Below, in pieces: positions 18,291-25,559 of a stretch of DNA of 64,000 nt (positions are counted from its first letter, which is position 1; every line of letters begins with the position of its first letter). The position numbers were made by a program, and so were the translations under genes. The notes below the pieces were generated by a model. It worked only from the letters and a program-made list of their open reading frames with translations. It did no database searches and had not been told where the DNA came from. The DNA is taken from assembly GCF_030815415.1 (NCBI RefSeq), contig NZ_JAUSWW010000001.1, forward strand, positions 5,890,001 through 5,954,000, given 5' to 3'. The DNA is from Streptomyces canus (GTDB lineage Bacteria > Actinomycetota > Actinomycetes > Streptomycetales > Streptomycetaceae).

Positions 18291-19598
18291 ATGACCACGA
18301 CGGGGGAAGACCATGCCGCGGCCCGGCCAGGGCCCTGGTGGTGGGATCGGTGGCGCAGTGCGGTACTGGACGCGAGCCTGGCTCTCGCGTCCGTCGTCGA
18401 GTGCGGGGCGGAGGGGTACCGGTTCGCGGGGGACGCGGGGATCCCCAGCGCAGCGGGGATCGTGTTCGGCGTTCTCGCCGGGTCCGCGCTGCTCGTGCGG
18501 CGCAAGTGGCCCATCGCCGTCGTGCTCGTCTCCATCGCCATCACGCCCGCCCAGATGGGCTACCTCATGGCGATCGTCGGCCTCTACACCCTCGCCGCCT
18601 CCGAACTGCCCCGCCGGATCATCGGCTCCCTCGCGGGGATGTCGCTGGTCGGCCAGCTGATCGTGATGTTCGTGCGGATACGGCAGGGCACCACGCGCGG
18701 CGGCTGGGAGCTCGGGGACTGGTTCGTGCCGTTCGCCGCGATCACCATCGCCGTCGGACTGACCGCGCCTCCGCTGCTCCTCGGGCTGTACGTCGGCGCC
18801 CGGCGCCGGCTGATGGAGAGCCTGCGGGAACGGGCCGACAGCCTGGAGCGGGAGCTTCAACTGCTCGCGGAGCGGGCGGAGGAGCGGGCCGAGTGGGCGC
18901 GCGGCGAGGAGCGGACCCGGATCGCCCGTGAGATGCACGACGTCGTCGCGCACCGGGTGAGCCTGATGGTCGTCCACGCGGCCGCCTTGCAGGCAGTCGC
19001 CCGGAAGGATCCCGAGAAGGCCGTCAAGAACGCCGCCCTCGTGGGGGACATGGGGCGCCAGGCGCTCACCGAACTGCGGGAGATGCTCGGGGTGCTGCGC
19101 AGCGGGGAGGGCGTCAGGAGCGTCCGCTCGTCCGACTCCGTGCCGCTCGCCGCCGTCGGTTTCGCCGCCGCGGCTGCCGCCTCGCGGGCCGTCGACGAGT
19201 CGGACGGGCCCTGTCTGTCCGAACTGGAGGAGCTGATCGGGCAGTCGGCCGCCACGGGGATGGTCGTGGACCTGACCATCGACGGTGACGCCCGGGACTA
19301 CGGCGCCGACATCGAGCAGACCGCGTATCGCGTCGTGCAGGAGGCGTTGACCAACGTCCACAAGCACGCGGCGGGCGCCAAGACGCATGTGCGGCTCGCG
19401 CACCGGGTGTCCGAGATCGCGATGCAGGTGGAGAACGAGCCGCCGCCGGAGGTCTCGACGGCGTCGGCGCGGCTGCCGTCCGGGGGGAACGGTCTGGTCG
19501 GGATGAAGGAGCGGGTCGTCGCGCTGGGCGGGGTGTTCGTCTCCGGGCCGACGGACGCGGGCGGCTTCCGGGTGTCGGCGGTCATCCCGGCGGCGTGA
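18291..19598 (+). CDS. Orphan two-component sensor histidine kinase (HisKA_3 type)
   Basis: A 435-residue membrane kinase. The N-terminal half has four to five hydrophobic segments between about 25 and 175. A coiled stretch (SLRERADSLERELQLLAERAEE) leads into the dimerisation/phosphoacceptor helix with H216 in EMHDVVAHRVSLM. The ATPase domain has an N box EALTNVHKHA and a G box GGNGLVGMKERVVALGG. This is the NarL/DesK-type class, whose partners are LuxR-type response regulators. No response regulator is adjacent: the nearest is at 4965, 13 kb away. The ATG follows GCTGGAG. The partner and signal are unknown. Confidence 0.92.
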   Translation: MTTTGEDHAAARPGPWWWDRWRSAVLDASLALASVVECGAEGYRFAGDAGIPSAAGIVFGVLAGSALLVRRKWPIAVVLVSIAITPAQMGYLMAIVGLYTLAASELPRRIIGSLAGMSLVGQLIVMFVRIRQGTTRGGWELGDWFVPFAAITIAVGLTAPPLLLGLYVGARRRLMESLRERADSLERELQLLAERAEERAEWARGEERTRIAREMHDVVAHRVSLMVVHAAALQAVARKDPEKAVKNAALVGDMGRQALTELREMLGVLRSGEGVRSVRSSDSVPLAAVGFAAAAAASRAVDESDGPCLSELEELIGQSAATGMVVDLTIDGDARDYGADIEQTAYRVVQEALTNVHKHAAGAKTHVRLAHRVSEIAMQVENEPPPEVSTASARLPSGGNGLVGMKERVVALGGVFVSGPTDAGGFRVSAVIPAA

Positions 19599-19640
19599 CC
19601 CGGCGGTCCTTCCTCGTACCGCTCCGGGCGCTTTCCCGCG

Positions 19641-20171
19641 TCAGCCCGCCGTGAGCCGTACCGGTTCCATGCCCGCGACGAGGACGGCCAGGGCCTGGTC
19701 GATGTCGGGGCCGAGGTACCAGTCGCCGGTGTGGTCGAGGACATAGGCGCGCCCCTCGGTGTCGAGGGCCAGGAGCGCGGCCGACTCGGTCTCGGCGCCG
19801 AGAGGGCAGACCTCGGTGTCGAGGGCGCGGCCGAGGTCGGCGAGGGTGCGGGCCATGTGGAGGCCGTGCAGGGGGTCGAGATGCAGGCTCACCGGGGCGA
19901 TCTGGCGGCCGGGTCCGGTGGGTGCGATGTGGAGGCCGCCGAATTCGGCCCAGACCTCGACGGCGGCGGGGAAGACGGCGTGGCGGTGGCCCGCGGGGGA
20001 GACGTGTTCGCGCAGGGCGTCGGCCCAGATCTCGGCCTGCTTGATGTCCCAGCGCCCGGGCTGCCAGCCGGCGGCGCGCAGGGCGGCGTCGACGGGGACC
20101 GGGAAGCGGGATGGGGGTCCCCCCGGTCGAGCGGAGCCGAGACTGGGGGAGGAGGTGCGGTCGGGGTGCAT
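19641..20171 (-). CDS. SUKH-3-like immunity-family protein
   Basis: A 176-residue protein with the SUKH-3 (SMI1/KNR4-related) pattern: VDAALRAAGWQPGR as the opening helix, AVEVWAEFGGLHIAPTGPG, and LGAETESAALLALDTEGRAYVLDHTGDWYLGPDIDQALAVLVAG at the end. SUKH proteins are known mostly as immunity proteins against nuclease and deaminase toxins. Here it follows, 72 bases downstream and on the same strand, a YwqJ-type deaminase gene, an expected toxin-immunity pairing. Residues about 8-20 are encoded by a dispersed Streptomyces palindrome inserted in frame. The family call is by pattern recognition. Confidence 0.8.
   Translation of the reverse strand: MHPDRTSSPSLGSARPGGPPSRFPVPVDAALRAAGWQPGRWDIKQAEIWADALREHVSPAGHRHAVFPAAVEVWAEFGGLHIAPTGPGRQIAPVSLHLDPLHGLHMARTLADLGRALDTEVCPLGAETESAALLALDTEGRAYVLDHTGDWYLGPDIDQALAVLVAGMEPVRLTAG
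20112..20150. repeat. Dispersed Streptomyces palindromic repeat inside a coding sequence
   Basis: A 39-base element beginning TGGGGGTCCCCCCGG and ending GAGACTGGGGGA. From general knowledge, this type of word (CCCCCAGTCTCG...TCGACCGGGGGG) recurs in Streptomyces genomes, usually between genes. Here it is 13 codons long, in frame, and encodes the low-complexity segment before the conserved start of the SUKH-3 domain. Confidence 0.6.
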
Positions 20172-20243
20172 CTGCCCTTCGATCGTCGAGTTCGCTGACG
20201 TGGTGCCCGGCTTGCCGGCCGTCCTGCCTGTCGTGCGTGGGGA

Positions 20244-20795
20244 TCAGTCGTCGGCTGCCGCCGGGTCGACGACGCGTACGCCGAAGTGGGCGCTGAGGGC
20301 CGTGCAGGCGCGGCAGGGGGCGGCGAAGCTGCCGTGGAGGGGGTCGCCGTCCTCGCGGATGCGGCGGGCGGTGAGTTTGGCCTGCTTGAGGGCCTTGCGG
20401 GCCTCGCCGTTGGTCATGGGTCTGCGCGCGGCGCGTCTGCTGCGGGCCTCGTCGGCGGCGGCGAGATGGCGCGAGATGAGGATCGTCTCGGCGCAGCGGC
20501 CGGTGAAGCGGTCGCGCTGGGCGGAGGTGAGGGTGTCGAGGAAGTCCTGTACGAGCGGGTGCAGGGGCGGGCCCTGGTCGCCGCGGGCGGCGGTGCCGGT
20601 GAGCGTGGCGCCGCGGACGGACAGGGCGGCGGCGACGGTCGGGAGTATGCCGTCGCGGCGGTGCCGGAGAGTGGGCGCCTGCGGTGTGTCGGTGCTGCTC
20701 CAGCCGATCCGGGGATCGCCGGACATACCGTCCCGCGGGTCGTGGGACGTGGCTGGTCGCGGCCCTGTGTGCGGTCCCGTCTGCGTCGTGTTCAT
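20244..20795 (-). CDS. YwqJ-type putative deaminase (toxin family)
   Basis: About 183 residues. The zinc-deaminase motifs are CAE (about residues 101-103, in RFTGRCAETILISRHL) and PCRAC (about 160-164, in AAPCRACTALSAHFGV), in the order and spacing of the YwqJ deaminase family, which belongs to the nucleic-acid/nucleotide deaminase toxins of polymorphic toxin systems. There is no signal peptide and no trafficking domain; the first 80 residues are Pro/Thr/Gly-rich and variable. The ATG at 20795 has GGAGGGG at a workable distance; an ATG at 20804 sits almost on top of the same site. The SUKH-3 gene follows. Deaminase activity and substrate are inferred. Confidence 0.78.
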   Translation of the reverse strand: MNTTQTGPHTGPRPATSHDPRDGMSGDPRIGWSSTDTPQAPTLRHRRDGILPTVAAALSVRGATLTGTAARGDQGPPLHPLVQDFLDTLTSAQRDRFTGRCAETILISRHLAAADEARSRRAARRPMTNGEARKALKQAKLTARRIREDGDPLHGSFAAPCRACTALSAHFGVRVVDPAAADD

Positions 20796-21095
20796 GATCG
20801 TCATCCCCTCCCGAGCATCCCCCGGACGACACAGAGTGCCAAATGCCGTGGCTGGTGCGGAAGCTGGGGCGGCGCGACACGCCCGGGTTTGGGCGGGCTG
20901 TCACGACGGGGTGACGGCTGGTCACGGAACCGGAGGGCCGCTGACCGGCGCCCGGTGACCGGTGTCGTCGTACCGCATAGGCTGTCGGCACCCGCATGTG
21001 TGCGGTCAACGCGTTGGAGAAGTCGAATACGGGCTGGGGCGGGCCGGAGCCGGTCGTGCCGTAGGCCGTACAGAGTGCCGCAGGGGGCAACCGCC
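20796..21095. promoter_or_regulatory. Divergent intergenic region of the toxin-immunity locus
   Basis: A 300-base gap between the minus-strand deaminase and the plus-strand nuclease-SUKH gene. It must hold both promoters. I see the plus-strand ribosome-site candidate CAGGGGGC at 21081-21088 but no clear operator palindrome, no further gene and no hairpin. Confidence 0.5.
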
Positions 21096-22085
21096 ATGAC
21101 GACAGGTCGGCTCGGGCAGCAAGCCGCGCCGCCGAACGCGGCCTACGCCGGGCAGGTCGTGCATTTCCCGGATCCGGTCCGGGCCTCCCGTCACCCCAGA
21201 GGGGTGCGGGTGGACGAGCACGGCTACCCCGACTTCTCCGCGTATGCGCGTGCGGCCACGGAGATCGCCGATCCGCCGGAGGGTTTCGGCGTCGACGAGC
21301 TCCGGCTGACGGACTATGTGTCGGCGAACGCGGCCCTCGCGGCGACCGGTCATGAGCTGTGGGACACGGTTCCCGCGGTGGCGACCCCGCACGGCTGGAC
21401 GTGGCACCACGTGGTGGGTTCACGGCGGCTCGAACTGGTGCCCGTAGAGGTGAAGGCGCTGCTGCGGCATCACGGCGGTATCGCGACGGCGGCGGTCGAC
21501 CACGGCAAGCGGGGGACGCGCCCGCTGCAGGAGACGCGGCCCGCGCACTTCGGTCTGCCGAAGTCGGGTGCGGCGGTGTCGGAGTCGCAGGTGCTGGGGG
21601 TCGAGGAGGAGCTCGGGTACCGGCTGCCGGGTGCGTACCGGTCGTTCCTGAAGGCGGCGGGCGGCTGTGCCCCCGTGGGCGCGGCCCTGGACCCGGAGCT
21701 GGGCCTCCTGGTCGACCAGCCGTTCTTCACGGTGCGCGACGAGGCCGCCGTCAACGACCTCGTCTACGTCAACAAGTGCCTCCGGGACCATCTGACCAAG
21801 GACTACCTCGGCGTCGGCTTCGTCCAGGGCGGACTGCTGGCCGTGAAGGTCAAGGGCGAGCGGATCGGATCGGTGTGGTTCTGCGCCTACGACGACGCGC
21901 GGGACGTGGATCCCTCCGTTCCGCCCGCCGACCGCGTGGAACGGCTGCTGCTGCCGTGCGGCGAGGACTTCGACGCCTTCCTGTCCCGACTGGCGGGCAA
22001 TCCGCCCGAGTTGGAGACGGTGGCGAACCTGATGGTGGACGGCGGGTTCGCGCGGTCCGTGCCGGTTTCCGGGGCTGGGGAGTGA
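21096..22085 (+). CDS. WHH nuclease domain fused to a SUKH (SMI1/KNR4) domain
   Basis: A 329-residue fusion. Residues about 60-140 match the WHH subgroup of the HNH/EndoVII nuclease superfamily: GWTWHHVVGSRRLELVP (W103, H104, H105, L114-V-P116) followed by RHHGG (124-128), the second metal/His motif. Residues about 160-305 form a SUKH domain (SESQVLGVEEELGYRLPGAYRSF, then the hydrophobic core through LPCGEDFDAFLSRL). WHH domains are toxin tips in polymorphic toxins; SUKH domains are immunity proteins; here both are in one polypeptide without an export signal. The ATG at 21096 was chosen because the conserved reading begins there. The next gene starts 8 bases after the stop. Confidence 0.8.
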   Translation: MTTGRLGQQAAPPNAAYAGQVVHFPDPVRASRHPRGVRVDEHGYPDFSAYARAATEIADPPEGFGVDELRLTDYVSANAALAATGHELWDTVPAVATPHGWTWHHVVGSRRLELVPVEVKALLRHHGGIATAAVDHGKRGTRPLQETRPAHFGLPKSGAAVSESQVLGVEEELGYRLPGAYRSFLKAAGGCAPVGAALDPELGLLVDQPFFTVRDEAAVNDLVYVNKCLRDHLTKDYLGVGFVQGGLLAVKVKGERIGSVWFCAYDDARDVDPSVPPADRVERLLLPCGEDFDAFLSRLAGNPPELETVANLMVDGGFARSVPVSGAGE

Positions 22086-22093
22086 ACTGACCG

Positions 22094-24766
22094 ATGGTGA
22101 CCTTCGCACAGGCGCAGGAGCGCGCCGAAGAGTGGATCAACGGGGATGTGCCCGCGTACCAGCACCGCGAGGTGCGGGTGCGGGAGTTCGAGCTCGGCTT
22201 CGTCGTGTGGGCGGAGGACCGCGCGGACGGGCCGCGCTCGGACGGTGGTGCGCAGCGGCTGGTGATCGCCCGGGACAGCGGTGAGGCCACGCTGTGGCCC
22301 TCGCTGCCGGTGGGTGAGGTGATCCGCCGGTACGAGGAGGAGTACGGACGTGCCGACGACGACGCCGCTGCCGCGCCGGCGCCCGCGGCCCGGGTCGATC
22401 TGAATCAGACGTCCTTCTTGTTGACGCCGCCGGAGTGGTTGCAGGAGGCGGCGGATCAGCTGGGGATTCCGGATCGGCGCAGTGGGTCCGGTGCCGGGGC
22501 CGGTGCCGGGTCCGGGCCCGGGGCCAGGCCCCTTCCTGAGACGCAGGGCGGGGTGCCGGCCGGGGCGGCTTCCTCGGCGGGTGTGCCTGCCGGTGCCACG
22601 CCGTGGGCCGGTACGGACACCAACGCGGATGCGGGGGACGACCGTTCCGTGCCGCTGCCCGCGACCGTGTTCGCGCCGCCGCTGAGCGGTACCGACGACG
22701 ACACTCCGCCGCCCGCGACGCCGCCGGACGCCAAGACGGCGCTCATGTCGGGCGGCAGCGGGCTTCCGTCGACGGCGCTCGCACCGGCGCTCGACGATCC
22801 GCATGCGCCGCGTGCCGGCGGGGGCGCGCCTGCGCCTGGGACGGGTGGGTCGGCTCACGGCTATCCGGGTGCGCCGGGTACGCCTCCGCCGGGTGTGCCG
22901 CAGGGCAGTACGCCGCCGCCGGTGCCGGGGCCCCCTTCTTATGGGTATCCGCAGGGGCCCGGGGGTGCGCCGGGTGCGCCTCAGCCTCCTGTGGGGCCGG
23001 GTGCGCCGGAGCGGTCGCTCGCGGCGAACGCCGGGGACATCGCGGATGCCGCCACGAGCAAGGCGTCGCCTCCGCCGCGCCGGGGTGGTGGCTCGACCAC
23101 GCCGCCTCCGCCGGGCAGCCCCGGGGCGCCGGGCGCGCGACCGGGTGCCACGCCTCCGCCCGCGCCGGGTGCGCCGGCCGGCGGGTATGTGCCGACGCAG
23201 CTCGTCTCCGCGCTGGGGCCCAACGGGCTCGAGGGCGGGCCTGCCGGGCCGGGGGCACCGCAGCCTCCGGGCGCACCGGGTGCCCCGGGCGCGCCCGTTC
23301 CGCCGGGTGCGCCCAATCCGCCCGGCGGTACGCCTCCGGGCGCTATGCACCATGCCGCCACGATGCTTGCCGACCCGGGGCGCATGGGCCCGGGCGGGGG
23401 CGCGCCGCAGCCTCCGGGCGCCCCTGGCGTACCGGGTGCGCCTGGCACGCCGATGCCGCCTGGCCCCCCGGGCGTACCTGGAGCACCGCACGCCCCCGGC
23501 GCACCTCAGCCTCCCGGCGCCCCGGGTATGCCCGGTGCGCCCGGTGCGCAGGGCTCTTCAGGGGGCCCGCGCGGTGCTGTTCACCACGCCGAGACGATGC
23601 TGGCCGCGCCCCCCGTGGGCGCCCCCGGCGCGCCTCCGCCGCCGCACGCCCCCGGCGCACCCGGTGTTCCGGGCATGGCTCCGGGCGCCCCCCAGCCGAT
23701 GCCGCCCGGAGGGATGCCTCCCGGTGCCGTGCCGCCGCCCGGACAGCCCGGGCCCGGTCAGCCGCCGGCGTACGGCTACCCGCAGCAGGGGCAGCCGACC
23801 GTCGGTCCCGGGTATCAGGCCGTGCTGCGCTACCGCGCGCAGGACGGGTCGGAGCAGCAGCTGATCCGGCGTTCGGCGCCGGGTACGCCGCACCCGGAGT
23901 GGCAGATCTTCCATGAGCTCCGGGGGATGAACATCCCGCCGGACCAGGTGCTGGAGCTGCACACGGAGCTGGAGTCGTGCGCGCTGCCGGGCGCCTACTG
24001 CGCGCGGATGATCCGGGAGCAGTGGCCGCAGGCGAGGATCGCGAGCATCGCGCCGTACGGCACGGATCACGCGAGCCGGCAGCAGGGGATGCAGCAACTG
24101 CTGGCGCACCAGGGTGAGTTGCACCAGGTGGCGGACGGTCCGGCGCGTCCGGCGCCCGTCCGCGCCCCGCTTCCCCCGGTGCAGCCGGCGCCGCCGATCC
24201 CGCCGGAGAGCATCGCGCAGGAGATGGCGGGGGCGTTCGGGCCGGGAGTGTTCCGGTTCGAGCAGGCCGCGGTCTCCCGGCAGGGCGTGCCGCCGGTGGT
24301 GGCGCACTCCCTGGTGGCCGCGGGGCTGCCGATGGACATGGGCCCGTTCTTCTGGGCGCAGGCCCAGCCGGGGCGGCCGGTGCCCACGCTCGCCGAACTG
24401 GCGCAGGAGCGGGGGGTGCAGCCGGCGGCGGACGCGGGGTCGTACCTCGTCATGGGCAGTGACTTCGGCAAGGCGATCTGTGTGCAGTACGGGACGGCGA
24501 ACATCGTCGCCGTGCCGGTGGAGGCCGGGCCCGGCGGTGCGCCGGTGCCGCCGCAGTTCGTGAACACGGGACTGCCGGAGTTCCAGCGGTGCCTGGCGCT
24601 GCTCGGGCGGATGTGGCGGCTCAGGTTCGGGCTGAACCAGGAGCAGGCGGGCCGTTGGACCGTCGACTTCCAGGCCCAGCTGGCCTCGCTCGACCCGGCG
24701 GCGCTCGGTTCGCCGGAGAGCTGGTGGTCGGTGCTGCTGGAGCAGATGTGGGACGGCCTGCTGTGA
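22094..24766 (+). CDS. YrhB/Imm35-like + Pro/Gly linker + deaminase-like + SUKH-4-like fusion protein
   Basis: An 890-residue multidomain protein. Residues 1-85 resemble the YrhB/Imm35 immunity fold (FAQAQERAEEWI, VREFELGFVVW, RLVIARDSGEATLWPSLPVGEVIRRYEE). Residues about 130-575 are a Pro/Gly/Ala-rich linker with repeated short motifs (two HHAxTML copies). Residues about 580-690 look like a nucleic-acid deaminase of the XOO_2897 type: HTELESC then C (H623, E625, C629, C636). Residues about 695-890 resemble SUKH-4 (GSYLVMGSDFGKAICVQYG, VPPQFVNTGLPEFQRCL). No export signal. The motif departs from the usual TELxPC (Ser for Pro), so activity is uncertain. It lies 8 bases after the WHH-SUKH gene and must be co-transcribed. 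Confidence 0.72.
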   Translation: MVTFAQAQERAEEWINGDVPAYQHREVRVREFELGFVVWAEDRADGPRSDGGAQRLVIARDSGEATLWPSLPVGEVIRRYEEEYGRADDDAAAAPAPAARVDLNQTSFLLTPPEWLQEAADQLGIPDRRSGSGAGAGAGSGPGARPLPETQGGVPAGAASSAGVPAGATPWAGTDTNADAGDDRSVPLPATVFAPPLSGTDDDTPPPATPPDAKTALMSGGSGLPSTALAPALDDPHAPRAGGGAPAPGTGGSAHGYPGAPGTPPPGVPQGSTPPPVPGPPSYGYPQGPGGAPGAPQPPVGPGAPERSLAANAGDIADAATSKASPPPRRGGGSTTPPPPGSPGAPGARPGATPPPAPGAPAGGYVPTQLVSALGPNGLEGGPAGPGAPQPPGAPGAPGAPVPPGAPNPPGGTPPGAMHHAATMLADPGRMGPGGGAPQPPGAPGVPGAPGTPMPPGPPGVPGAPHAPGAPQPPGAPGMPGAPGAQGSSGGPRGAVHHAETMLAAPPVGAPGAPPPPHAPGAPGVPGMAPGAPQPMPPGGMPPGAVPPPGQPGPGQPPAYGYPQQGQPTVGPGYQAVLRYRAQDGSEQQLIRRSAPGTPHPEWQIFHELRGMNIPPDQVLELHTELESCALPGAYCARMIREQWPQARIASIAPYGTDHASRQQGMQQLLAHQGELHQVADGPARPAPVRAPLPPVQPAPPIPPESIAQEMAGAFGPGVFRFEQAAVSRQGVPPVVAHSLVAAGLPMDMGPFFWAQAQPGRPVPTLAELAQERGVQPAADAGSYLVMGSDFGKAICVQYGTANIVAVPVEAGPGGAPVPPQFVNTGLPEFQRCLALLGRMWRLRFGLNQEQAGRWTVDFQAQLASLDPAALGSPESWWSVLLEQMWDGLL

Positions 24767-24817
24767 GGCGGCGCCTTCACTGAGACCGATCCGACACGGT
24801 CTGACACCGTCTGAAGG

Positions 24818-24850
24818 AGCCGGGCCCGGTCATCGCGACCGGGTCCGGCT
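24818..24850 (+). terminator. Hairpin terminator after the toxin-immunity operon
   Basis: A 14-base stem with one mismatch (arms 24818-24831 and 24837-24850, left arm AGCCGGGCCCGGTC), 5-base loop, followed by TTTCTGC. It closes the plus-strand operon. Confidence 0.75.
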
Positions 24851-24961
24851 TTCTGCTGTCTCCGCAGGGCGCCGAAGTTCTTCCGCCGCACGGTCACATC
24901 CGTCCTCCGCGCTCCGTCAGTGGAGTGACAGCAGCTCACCACTTGCTTCAGGAGGCAGACC

Positions 24962-25423
24962 ATGAAGGCACGCATGACGAACCCGGCGTACGTCCTCCCC
25001 AGTGCGATGAACGGCATCGGCACGCTCTTCCAGTCGATCGGCGAGAGCGGCCTGGACCAGGAGCTGTCGGAGCTCGTGGGACTGCGGGTCAGCCAGATCA
25101 ACGGGTGCAGCGCCTGTGTGCACGCGCATGTGCTGAATCTGCGGAAGGCCGGGACGGGCGAGGAGCGGATCGCGGCGGTCGCGGCGTGGTTCGAGGCGCC
25201 GTTCTTCAATGACGCCGAGCGGGCGGCGCTGCGGCTGAGCGAGGCGATGACGAGGCTCTCGGACCGGTCTCACGAGTCCGTGCCGGACGAGCTGTGGGAC
25301 GAGGTGGCCGACCACTTCGACGAGAAGGAACTGTCCGGCCTGATCCTCTTCGTCTCGCTCATGAACCTGTTCAACCGCGTCAACACGACGATCAAGGAGC
25401 CCGCGGGCACCACCTGGGGCTGA
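24962..25423 (+). CDS. AhpD-like carboxymuconolactone decarboxylase-family protein
   Basis: A 153-residue all-helical protein with the AhpD redox motif NGCSACVHAH (C49, C52, H56). AhpD-type proteins act as peroxidase or as thiol partners of peroxiredoxins; the CxxC-x3-H motif here is complete. AGGAGG precedes the ATG at 24962. It stands alone, with no ahpC in the window. The specific partner is unknown. Confidence 0.9.
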   Translation: MKARMTNPAYVLPSAMNGIGTLFQSIGESGLDQELSELVGLRVSQINGCSACVHAHVLNLRKAGTGEERIAAVAAWFEAPFFNDAERAALRLSEAMTRLSDRSHESVPDELWDEVADHFDEKELSGLILFVSLMNLFNRVNTTIKEPAGTTWG

Positions 25424-25513
25424 GCCTCGTCCGCCCGACCGCAGAGGGGCGGCCGTGACCTCTGTGCGGAGTGTCGCGTTATGCACATTTCTGCCTGATA
25501 CATCAAGATATGC

Positions 25514-25531
25514 GCGAAATCGTCATTTCGC
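25514..25531. promoter_or_regulatory. Perfect palindrome upstream of a coiled-coil gene
   Basis: GCGAAAT (25514-25520) and ATTTCGC (25525-25531) form a perfect 7-bp inverted repeat around CGTC, in the AT-richer leader about 30 bp before the start at 25560. An operator is possible; no candidate regulator is adjacent. Confidence 0.45.
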
Positions 25532-25559
25532 ACACATCTCGATGGAGAGGGGTCCCAGG

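Noticed and set aside
22603..23916. Open frames in other registers of the Pro/Gly linker, some collagen-like
   Set aside because: They arise from the repetitive CCG/GGC composition; only the frame with conserved ends is supported.
19641..24766. A secreted contact-dependent or type VII toxin island
   Set aside because: No signal peptide, WXG100/LXG, Rhs or FHA repeats and no secretion genes are present; an intracellular role fits better.
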